From contig JH152835.1 in NCBI GenBank assembly GCA_000226015.1, positions 254,825-285,689 of the forward strand: DNA of 30,865 nucleotides, read 5' to 3'. The position numbers and the translations under genes are program-made. The notes below the pieces were generated by a model. It did not search any database. It saw only the letters and a list, made by a program, of their open reading frames with translations, and was not told the DNA's origin. Every line of letters starts with the position of its first letter. Positions within the stretch are counted from its first letter, which is position 1. This document shows, one piece after another, positions 11,060 to 23,000 of the stretch. The stretch comes from Mnemiopsis leidyi. Taxonomy: Eukaryota; Ctenophora; Tentaculata; Lobata; Bolinopsidae.

Positions 11060-14000
11060 CTAAAATGTCCATCTTAGAGTCTTCTTTAGCAAAACTTAAA
11101 GTCAAGATTAGGTAACTATCAACTAGTTGTACCGGGAACATTTATCGCAACACACTCATCATACAAAACTCAAATCACAAATTTAAATCCAAAATTCGAA
11201 TCATATTATTGAACCAAAAAGAGATAACGAAAACCGTAGATCGAACTTTTAAAGTTCCCACCTTGAAGAGATACTCCTTCCCGTCCTGACAGGTCAGTCT
11301 GAAGACAGGTTTTTTGAGTCTGTACTCGATACTGACGAGGCAATTACTGATATCCACCGGTCCTTCTTCTGGCTTGTCTCGCTTCTCCACATAGTCGTTG
11401 TAGTTCTTGTACAGGCACAGTTCTGATGTGTGCAGGGTGGTGAAGTGCTTGCTCCACCCGCGTAGTGTGTGCCGCTGAGAAGAGGGGGGTTACTATAAGG
11501 GGAGTTACTGAGGGGAGTTACTGAGGGGAGTTACTGAGGGGAGTTACTGAGGGGAGTTACTGAGTTGAGTTACTGAGTTGAGTTACTGAGGGTAGTTACT
11601 GAGTTGAGTTATTGAGGAGAGTTACTGAGGGAGTTACTGAGGGGAGTTACTGAGGGAGTTACTGATGGGAGTTACTGAGGGGAGTTACTGAGTAAAGTTT
11701 TAGAGGGAAGTTACAATTGCCTGTTTAACTTGTGTAAAGAGGAAAGGAAGCTTCCTAACTCCTGACAGCTAAATTAACTAATGGCAGCATCATAACGCAT
11801 GAATATAAAACAAATTTACCATTGTTATATACTCGAATTAAGTAACTACAGATGACGAATTTGTAATATTAATCAGGAACACACATTTTCATTAACATAA
11901 AAATTGATCACGTGACATAGTTTAACCTCACATATCAGACTTCCTAACTGGGGCACGTGACTCAAGCTGCACTTCTGATAAGATTCTAAGTAACCATTCA
12001 GCAGTCTTAGAGTTTAGTGTTTAAACGTAAACCTTTGAGTTTGGAGAAACGGATATGAACAGAAATAAATTAAGTCAGAAGTTGGACTTTGCAAATGTCT
12101 ATCTTGTTCTTTCGTATTAAGTTTTGAGATGAAATGGGATTTCACTTACCTTGGAATTCTCGTCCAGTATCTTACAATCAAGATATCCCTCCATGATGCA
12201 ATCTGAAGTTAGTCTCTGGAGCTCACTGGGTGATATCTTAGACTGAGAAATCAGAGCTTCACATAGAGGGTCCATTTCCTGGAGAGATAAGTTTGTTCTT
12301 TCACATGACTTAGAACAATAACTTCCGGGCTAAGTCGAGATCTGGCAACACAAAATAATTTGAATCGAATTGCACAGTTTAGTTTACACATCATCTTCAA
12401 TTCAGGGCCCAAATATCTTAAGTACTAAAATAACTGAAGACAAGTAAGGATACAGCGTCATAACGCCAAGACTAAAGGCAAGACTGGAGAAACAAGCAGT
12501 TACAACTATTAAACTTAAGGAGCGACAGTAGAGGTCTAGTTCCACATCCCTCACTTAACATGTGCGTTCTGTACGTCTTACACACTTTGCTGTGTGAGCG
12601 AGAGTTCCTCAACATACTCAGATACATACAACACGTGTGTGTAATGTTTTCACTGGACATGAGAATGCTCTAGAAAGTTCTAGAAAGTTCATACAGTAAG
12701 TAGGTGTTACACAAACACAGGATGTGTATCGACAACCAATATCACACCACCCTGAACAGAACGCACTGAGGGGTTTGGCCTCACTATTCAGCTGGTAATG
12801 CGGCTTCTGGCAGCAAATCACGAAAATCTGGAAATCAACAAACAACAATGAGTCAATGAGTTGGAGTTGAATGTGGCCGAGAAATAAGAAAAAGCAAGTT
12901 TCAGCCGTTAGTGTAGAAGAATCCCGAAGGTAGAAGCATATGAACAACCGAGCCAGTAATATGATGCATGCAAACATTCTTTTAGCCTGGTATATACCCT
13001 TGGCCTCAACATATCGTGAATCATAAATCAAATTATATTGACACGATATCTCCTGATTTAGAGATTTAATTATCGAATAAAGCAGAGATCCACTCACTTT
13101 GGAACTAGCGCCGGAACTCGAAGGTTTCTCAGGAAGCTGGAAGTCCTCGAAGTACTGGACCGTCCCAAATCTCTTGCGTTTGTCATCCGAACTATACGAC
13201 AAACGTTTGTTAGCGGGACGAGTTGCTGGAGCTGTTCGAGTTGCCGGAGATTTAGGACTGATTGCCGTGTCCAGACTGCCTCCATAGTCGCGTTCCGTGG
13301 TCGGTCTCTGTGTGTCTCGCTCGTGTCGCCGTAGGACGTAGCTGGGACGTGGTGGTTTGACTGGCACGTCCTCCGACATTCGGGTACACCGGGGACTGTG
13401 AGTTCCTGAGCGTCTGGTGTGACCATGGTTACTGGACTTAGTAAAGTCGCTATGGTTACCGCTGGCGGAGTTACTGCGAGTTCCAGTGTAGTTGCGTGTC
13501 AGGGAGTTGTATTTCCTCTCGTGAACAGCGGCGGGAGGGGTGCGAACTGGAGAAAACCTGGCGGACGTGATGGCGGGTTGGTTATCCAATTAGAGTTATT
13601 TGACAGTGATAATTACTGACTAGACAATCAAATACTTTAAATAGTTTAGAGTGAGCTGTACCCACCTGTCTAGGGACGTGTTTGAGGCGTCTGATTCGGG
13701 TTCGCTGTACGCGTAACTTGGGTACTCGACTTGGAGGAAATCCTTGTACCATGGTACCGTAGTCAGTACTACGTAATCTTCTCTGTTAAAATATTTAGAT
13801 TTAGTTAATATAACATGTTGCTATATGTGGATGAATTATGCAATTCGATAGTGGTTTTGTAGAATTTTGAATACAGACGATGCATCAAATTGTGTGTTTA
13901 TATTATGGCGGCATGGGTGTCACGCGTGCGCGGCGTAAATTTCAGTCACGCGCGAAGGACTAAGTGCGCACTACAATTAAAGGACTGTACAAGAATTATT

Positions 14001-17000
14001 TTAGCGCGTTACAGAAATTCCATCGAATACGATTTTATCCCAGTATTCTACAGGATTTGTTCGCGCACTTGATCCAGGCGAAATTAATTGTGCAATACAG
14101 CACGAGTATCAGCGCTGCTCACCTCTTTTTCATCATCATAACGACATCCTCCAAACTCTTGGTAAATACACTCACACCGTTGACTTTCAGAATGCGATCA
14201 CCTGAAATTAGTGAAGGATGAAATGACGTAGCAACTTGACTCAAAATATGGGTATAACGTAACCAGCGGTGATTTTCAGAGGTCATCTAATGACATTAAC
14301 ATGTCATTCGATATTCTGGATTGTTCCATGCTCCACCCCAGAGTTGTAAGTAATCTAATTTCCCAAACAGCTTAATCGTGAGTGTGTGGTATAAAACCAC
14401 TCTTAGAGCAGACATTTCAATTAGATTAACTCCTGAGTATACAGTGATGCACTGAAACAAGAGCTGAAATGGGTTACCTATAGAACACAAGTACAATCAC
14501 AGATACACACGAGACATCGATGATATATATAAAAACATAATCTATATTTGAGTATTTGGTTAGAATCGAACGGATGAATTATTTTATTGACAGTGAAGTA
14601 GTAGTAGTACTATGGAGTGGTGTAGCACTATGGAGTGTGCTAGTGACAGGGCCGTAGCTAGGATCTTGAAATGGGGGGGGGGGGCGAAGCGCCGAGCCCG
14701 CGCGGGGGTTTGGGGGCGCAGCCCCCAACGGGGTCCAGGGGCAGAGCCCCTTGCCAGGGGCTAGGGGGGCGGAGCCCCCCGGAAAATTTTAGCAGGAATA
14801 CAGGTGAAAAGGCCGTTTTTATCAATAAGAAAGCAGAAAATCGAGGCATCTTGAGGTGTTGAAGCAGGCCCAATGTCCATACAGAAGCTGTGACTATCTG
14901 GTATGCTCACTGTTTAGACATTATCTGTGCCATGATCTATATTCTAAAAGAAATTTGTTAGATAAATCGGGGTATTTAAATGATATAGATAACAATTTTC
15001 AATTTTGCAATCGAGAATAATAAGCAAATGGGCAATGGGCAATGGCAAGTATCATGTTCGATTGTGATAAGTGTCAAGATTCAAGTTGTTAGCTTATAGC
15101 TATTGAATAAGAAATATTAATAAAACAAGCATTGTATGTCCAATACTGATTAGAATTTATGTTTNNNNNNNNNNNGCAAGTATCATGTTCGATTGTGATA
15201 AGTGTCAAGATTCAAGTTGTTAGCTTATAGCTATTGAATAAGAAATATCAACAAAACAAGTATTGTATGTCCAATACTGATTAGAATTTATGTTTTCAGC
15301 AATAAAAATTTAGATGTTTAGACTGTAGTCAAATCTGGGGGGTCAATGACCTGCTTCGCAGGTCATAATTGACCACCCCTTCCCCAAATTGGGGGGGGTC
15401 ATGACCCCCCTGTCCCCCCCCCCTAACTACGGGCCTGGCTAGTGAAGTGTTTAAATAGATCAAAACTATAGTTTTGAACTATTTCAACACTACAAATTAA
15501 ATACATTTATTGAGTAAATGAATATGAACGTGTCAGTTCGAAATATTTGACGAAAAGTTTCCTAAAAACGCATTTTCGAGTCTACAGAGAAATAAATACA
15601 ATTTCTACTATCACTATGTAGTGTGGTATCAATATCACGGATGATAATTACCTTGTTTAAGACCGGCTTTAGCAGCCGGGCCGTTAGCGTCAAGCTGCTT
15701 TACAAAGATCGTAGCCATCTTGTGGTATGGGCTCTGAAATGTAATGGATGATTAATTTAGCTCCTGAAAATATTTCTTTGCCGAATAATCTAAAGTATAT
15801 TACCTAGTTCCGCGATAAAACAAGTTGATAGAACAATTTCGACAGAACTTGGTCTGTCAAAGGACAATTGTGGTAATACAATTAACTGCAATTATTCAGA
15901 AAATTATTCTCAACTCTGCAGTGTTAAGTCTAACAGCGTTATTATTATCTAATATAAGTCTCTAGTATGATTCAAGCGCTGAGACTACATCGCCGCATTC
16001 AAGACTCGATCTGTGCGAATTTTAAGGGTTAAGAATATTGTTTCCGGGATAAATCCAATAAAAATTTTGTTCTTCATTCAAAAAATGGAAAATTTAATTT
16101 CAAAAGGCGAAGGTTTGCCTCGTTCCTGGGTTTGATAGCACGTAGAAAGTAGTTGTGAATTTTTAGATAATCATGAACTTACAGTGCATTTTGAATATAA
16201 TTTGGATTATGAAATTCAATTTTAATTAGGTTGTTCTCCAAACCTAATGAATCTTTCTAATCTCACCAAAAACGAAAATCAAACTTGATTAACAGAATGG
16301 TTCGTGTTGAGCTAGGTAATATTTCTCTTGGGCATAATTTCTTATTTGTTGCTCCTTGCTGTTCATATGACGTTTTGGCCCCGACGAAAAATGAGAAAAA
16401 TTATCATTTTCCAATTTGATTGAATCGATCAGCAACAAAAACTCTCCAGTATACATACCTCTCTATAATACTCCAGTATTTATAACGTATTTCGACTAAT
16501 AGATGAAACACTTATAGGATGTTACGAGCAATTTTCCTGCTTGCTATATCACTCACAGTGGTTTCCACAAAGGTAGGAACAGAAGTCGTGTCTTCCACGC
16601 AGAAATCAGCCGAAAAACCTAAAATTTTCGAAGCTATAAAAACTCCTGTGTGCTACAACTACTTCCAAATATCCCTGCAATGGGCACCCTCTGTCTGCGC
16701 TACGCGGAGGTGCCACGAACCCTTTCTGGAGCCAGATCGGTGGACTATAAACGGACTTTTGCCAACAAGCAGCCCTCCCTATCCCAATACCTGCTACGAC
16801 AGGAACCTCGGCTGCAGAGCAAACTTCACAGAGCTCGCGGAGGTGAGTCCTAAGTTGGTAGACGACATGTGGTACTACTGGCCGAGTCTGTACAACAAAG
16901 CAACCCCTGAGTTCTGGAAATACATCTACTGCAAATACGGGACCTGTTATCCAGAATCGGGGACTGACTACTTCAAAAAAGCAATAAGTATGGCAAAGAA

Positions 17001-20000
17001 AGTCAACGAGCTCCTGAAGGATGTGACTGATCGTGGACCGGGAGCCTTCAAGCAGATGAACAAAGCGCTAGGCGTGAACGTCGGGTATTGGTGCAGGAAC
17101 GTGCGTGGTGGTGCTCAGATCATTGAGCAGATCGGAGTTTGCTACGACAGGGATTGGAACATGATGGACTGCCCCCACGCCAAGATGTGTGCAATCACAG
17201 CTGAGTACACCGACTACTGCTCTGCGTAAGAGATTCCTTCAGCTGCTGCTCCGGATATCTGATTTGATTTGCACTACCTAGTGACTTTTTGTTAGTTTTT
17301 GCCGTTAATGTGGAGATAAAAGTCAGACCTTTAACAAAGTTATGATTGTTATACGCAACAAGTTTTTGGGGTAAAATATTTCAATTTTATAAATTTTAAT
17401 AGGAATTTGATTCTAAAAACATAAAAAACAAATAAAAGTATTATTAGAATTATTAGAATTTTTAGATTCAAAATTGAAATATATTTTATTCATAATTTTT
17501 GGGACAAGGCTTTTATTTTCCTTTTCTCTGTCTACTTGTGTTGCAGAAAATGATATCTTTATGAGCATACTCTGTTATTCCATACAGCTGAGTTGTTACA
17601 AAAATAGAAGAGATTCTATTAGAAAACCATCTCACAAAGACAGCACAGGCTCGTTGCGTAAAGGAGGTACGTATTTTTACTCGAACCTCCTTTAGTCCTT
17701 AAGACACACAATGTGTAGTATATATATTTATATTTGTTTGTACAAAATATCTTCGGAAGCTGCAACACAGAACACAGTAAAGTGCAGATGTATAAATTAG
17801 GATTCACTTATTCTATCATTGAAATTAGTTCGTATCTTAATTAAAGTAAAAAATTAGAACATATTAGCAAGATTCGATACCTAATGTTGGTTACTCAATA
17901 TACATGGTAATGATGAATAATTATTCTATATATGGCGGGAGCAAGAGCTGATTACGTAACATAATATTAGCATACCAAGAAGGATCGGCTCCTTAGGAGC
18001 CATGTAGCGATTATGATTGGTAAATTAAGGAACGGTATTTCGGAGGAAGGGTCACAAATGTTCAATATTTTAAAGTCGTTTTTAAAAAATTCCTTTCTAT
18101 TTCTTGTTAATCTAAATTCTAAGTCAAGTGCATCATGTGAGAGCAATAGATCACAGAAAACTAAGATAGGAGTCAGAACCAACTTATATTGAGAAATTAA
18201 GTTTAAAATTAAGCCTACCTACTTTTAGATTTTGAGAATATTTTCGATAAAAACTGCGATAGTTTCGGCAGCGCTAGGTACTTTTAATCTCAATTTCACT
18301 CTTATAACATTTCGACTTCAGTATAATTTCAACCTTTAAGTTTGTTAGCTAAATTTGCTTCTGGGAAACTGGAGGATAGTGGAGAATGTAAATTTCGTTT
18401 TGTTCATGCATTACAACATGCGGTTACTTAATGGTTACTTAATGGTTACTTAATGGTTACTTAATGGTTACTTAATGGTTGGTCCTCTAATCTTTAAGCT
18501 TTCTCTACGAAGCTTCGATAAATATTTTGTGGTTATAAAAAACGGTTTATGGTTATAACTTCCAAATTGGCTATAAACAAGCTAGCTGGAAACATGATAT
18601 TTGGGTAACGATGAGGAACAGCCTGCCTCAGATCTGCACTTGAAGCTAGATGAGGTACTACTATTCTACATGGGATCACCCCAGGCTCCATACCTCACGA
18701 AAATACGTGTAGAATGTGTGTTAGCAATGTAGATAGGGCTCACACAAATGTTTGGCATTGTTTACATATTTATAGATCTCTAGACGCAGGATGAACTATC
18801 GAAAAGGAACAACACTTTACACTTTACACTGAACAATATCATGAGAAAAGAACTACTGAGTTGTTTAGGTACGATACATTTATATTCAACATAGATGTAA
18901 CTACCTAAACTTAGGTCAATTTATCTTGGATAAACATGGTCGATTAAGGTCTTTATCTGATCTGTTTTTTAAGGCGATGTGAAAGATCTTGATTCTGAGT
19001 TTGACCTTTAATGAAAAAGTTACAAGCAACATTTCGAAATGGAGATCATAAGATGAGCAGTATTCAAGAAAACCAGAAACCTCGCTGAACTGTTCTAGTA
19101 GAGTAGTAGTGTAGATCTACTTGAATTCTTCATGGATACTTCCCTCAGTGGATAACGAGAGTGCAATTATCTAGATAACGAGAAAGTTTGTGTACTCGGC
19201 GAGTTAAAAAACTAGAGGTTCGGTTTTTACAACATCCTCTCAGGTCAGCGTGTCAACTGTCACAAAGTATACCTTACAACTGAGAGATATATCTGCCAAA
19301 TATCTCGGGGATAAATCCCTCGAGAGTTACTTTCTTGTAATCATCTCAGGAATGTGTATCGCACCTAGTACAGCTATCACGGGTCCAAGTTTGTTGAAAC
19401 ACCTTTATTTTTTCCATCCTCATGCTTTTTTCCATCCTCATTCCTTTTTGAATCACCGGTGTATGTTCTTTATATTTATGCGATTTTTATCATATCAAAC
19501 ATCAAATGCGAATCACGAATGCTTTGTTTAATGTACATATTTCTCACTATGAGGATGGAAATATAAAGCGTCCGCCTGAGACCTAACTAAGCGGGCGCAA
19601 TTCATGTTTCTGTGAAACTTAACTGACAATATGACACTACTCGATATTTGAATAAGGTCAGAAAAGAATTTGCAGTGCCTGTTAATTGTGTTGAACAAAG
19701 TTAGTTAGGTACACCGTTTGACACTTGACAATTACTTTTCTTAGACGTCAGCTTAAAATGATAAAACATTTAAAATGACATGACTAGTTTATACACTTTA
19801 AATAACGCGTGTATTATAATTGTCGACATTCCAGTCGCATCAGCACATAATATCCACTAGAACTTCTGCCTCAGCACTAATCAAACTGTAAGTAGTTGGA
19901 CATTAAACTAATCAGAGTTACAGTAAACGCTCCATCCAGGAAATGCGGTCCAAACGTTTACAGTTAAGCCAAGTGACTCGGCTAAGTTCGTTAATGAGTC

Positions 20001-23000
20001 GTCTTTATTGCACACACATACAAAGTCGGATTGCAGGCAAGCCAACAATTAATACAAGACGAAACGTTGACGACATTGATTACTGGGGTTTTGTAAAGTT
20101 TATCAGTCCTAATTAATGAGTTTTAGTGAGCACAGCAAGACAGGTCATGGCGAGAAGGTTATTCACTGTCAGTATTATACAGTCACTGTGTGTAAGTGTT
20201 GGGGAACTCACTACTCACTAACTAAATTGGGGAGGCTTGCTAATTCTATCGTAACCTAGTGAAAATCACAGCAACATTTTACAATTGAATGAAGGTAAAA
20301 ATTTCGACAGTTGCCATTAAAAATTTATGTTAGCATTTATTCGAAATGCATAAAAACCTCGTTTGACATTCAATTTCGTCAGGCTACAAAACCGTCAGGT
20401 ATAATTTCACAATTCACCCGAAATTTTTGCTCACGTCTCATATTTAACCGGACAAGTCAACCAGTGTAGCAATCTTATGTGCAGTTAATCTCACAAGGAA
20501 GTAGTTAAGCGAGGAAGCAGTGTAATGAACAAAATGAAGTATAGTTATGTACGGAGATGTTCGTTCCTGAATTTATGTTCGGTCTGCAAAATATTTGTCA
20601 TATTGAAGTTATCTTAGTGTTAGCTTAGTGTCATGTTGAAGTTATCTTAGTGTCATGTTGAAGTTAGCTTAGTGTCATGTTGAAGTTAGCTTAGTGTCAT
20701 GTTGAAGTTAGCTTAGTGTCATGTTGAAGTTATCTTAGTGTCATGTTGAAGTTATCTTAGTGTCATGTTGAAGTTATCTTAGTGTCATGTTGAAGTTAGC
20801 TTAGTGTCATGTTGAAGTTAGCTTAGTGTCATGTTGAAGTTAGCTTAGTGTCATGTTGAAGTTAGCTTGGTGTCATATTGAAGTTATCTTAGTGTCATGT
20901 TGAAGTTAGCTTGGTGTCATATTGAAGTTAGCTTAGTGTCATATTGAAGTTAGCTTAGTGTCATATTGAAGTTAGCTTGGTGTCATATTGAAGTAAACTT
21001 AGGGACACATTGAAAATTTGCCTTAGATAGCTCTATAAAATTATCAAATATAGCTCTTGAAGCAAATTGGGACTAATATATTTGAAGTTTCTTGATTTCT
21101 AAATCAGTGTCATGTCACTGATTAGTATCAATTAGAAGTTTGCCAAGAAAACTAATCAAATTAGATCTCTTACTGGATGCCATGGATACGACAACCTACT
21201 CGCTTATTACCGTGGTTACGGACACATTCCTTAGCCACTAAACATACAGCAACTTGTATTCCGGAACATAGTCAAATTCCGTTTTAATAGGATTGATTAA
21301 TCTGAAATTTTTCTCCACACTATCCATTATATGCAAATTAGAAACTTACGTATTTGATCACTTCTGTCAAAACACAGAGAAGAGTCGCGGCTTACAAGCC
21401 ATCATTGTTTCTGTACAATGGGAGATATTTCAATTAATTCTCCTGCTAAAAATAGAACATCTCATCTAACACGCCTACATGCTGGTATGCTGGGTTTATT
21501 GGCTGAGTTTCAAATCTCACATTATCTGTTCCATACTTCAGGTCATTTAATCTGCTTCTTATCACGAAGTTACAAATTTTCTGCTTGTCCAAGGATAGGA
21601 GGGCTAAGTAACATGAACATGCCGCTTAACTAATAACCGTGATACTAACTTCGCGTTAAGGGTAATGCTGGCGTTTTTACAGTGGTTCGTAAATCCATCC
21701 TTGACATTATACAGATGCTGTACACGTAAATACTTGACACTTACAAGCTGTTGTTTATGAAAGTTTACACCACACAACATCGCTACACGGGGGACCGACA
21801 AAACTGCTTTACAAGTAAATAACAATAAAGTTGTTATGACGTACTTACCACGTCAGACAGCGTATTGTTACTTGATAACTGAGCTAGTTTGAGGAGGTTA
21901 CTTAAGAAAGAGTTAAGAGTTAATGTCAGAGTACAATTTCACTAAACCACACTACTACAACACTTTTACTTCTACACAGTTCTACACTACTACACTAGAT
22001 TCAATGAGACCGGTATCCTCCCAAAGGGAAGCCTGGCGCCCAGATCCTTCGACTACATACAGTCATTAAAAGGCTCCATTCTATGCTCAATAAATTTGCT
22101 GTATTTGTAGAGTTGAAATAGTTTAAAACACTACTTAACTATTACCACTACTACACTTCTACAAACTACTACACTACTACATGATTATAAACTACAAAAT
22201 ATTACACTATCAAATACAAAACAGCCAGGTAAGTGTGCCGAGTGTACAGTTTCACATAACTTCTTCTGCACAGGTGACACATCAGGAGGTTTTACAGACT
22301 CGTATCTAACTTTGATCTTTGTCTCATGAGATAACATCTTGTTGCCAGTAACGCTGTAGAACAGTCTAGAGCTATGAAAGTAGAGTGTAGGATAACATTA
22401 CAGACTTTAGTGTACGGATTGGAGTGAGTCCTTACGGCTCATTATACCTGGCATTGATCCAACATAGAACAACATTATACCTGGCATTGATCCAACATAG
22501 AACAACGCCATGGCTGATCTTTGTAGAGTTTCTTACTTTTATTACATACGCAGATTTTGTTATACCTAGCTATTTGTTATAGGTATTTGTAATAGAGGCG
22601 GGTTCCTAATAACTTAAAATAAGATCAGGTCACATGAACCCAGTCAAATAAATACCAGATAGTAGGAACACTCTGGTATACATTGTATAGTTCAACAAAC
22701 ACACTTGAGACAGGAAATCAAACAGTCAGTTAATCGCCAAAGTTGAGGTCAAGCAAATTGTTATCTTGATTAATAACTGTAAGATAAGTTTCCAGTGCAA
22801 AATGAATTAGGGGAAAACAGATCGTTTCAATAACATCCTTGAAATTCAGCGACGTAGCAATATTGTAGTGTATCACGTGACACTGCTGACTGGGTGTCAA
22901 CAAAACTTTTAACTCCCCAACAACAACGTGTTCGTCCTTCAACACTATTATTGTGCAACACGGCGGTGTCATTTTCAAAGTTTATAATGACTATACTGTA

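Larger units (their letters stand above)
14560..15530 (-). repeat. older interspersed repeat split by the hAT insertion
   Basis: On the minus strand the right flank (15514 down to 15446) reads CTCAATAAATG...TTTGTAGTGTTGAAATAGTT.AAAAC. The left flank (14646 down to about 14588) continues with CACTACTAC-type sequence. The same order occurs at 22086-22200 and, shortened, at 29915-29960. The hAT element therefore landed inside a pre-existing repeat copy. The element type is unknown and the outer limits are approximate. Confidence 0.5.

Noticed and set aside
13099..13619. Plus-strand frames opposite the linker exon
   Set aside because: Shadows of the minus-strand coding exon, which is supported by splice sites and phase.
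14658..14873. Gly/Pro-rich frames on both strands
   Set aside because: They read through the G/C palindromes of the hAT element.
19250..19531. 93-codon plus-strand frame with FHPHAFFHPHS repeats
   Set aside because: The repeated peptide comes from the duplicated TTTTTCCATCCTCAT words of the local fold-back repeat.
20597..21003. CRISPR-like array
   Set aside because: Units are contiguous with no unique spacers, and the DNA is eukaryotic. It is a minisatellite.
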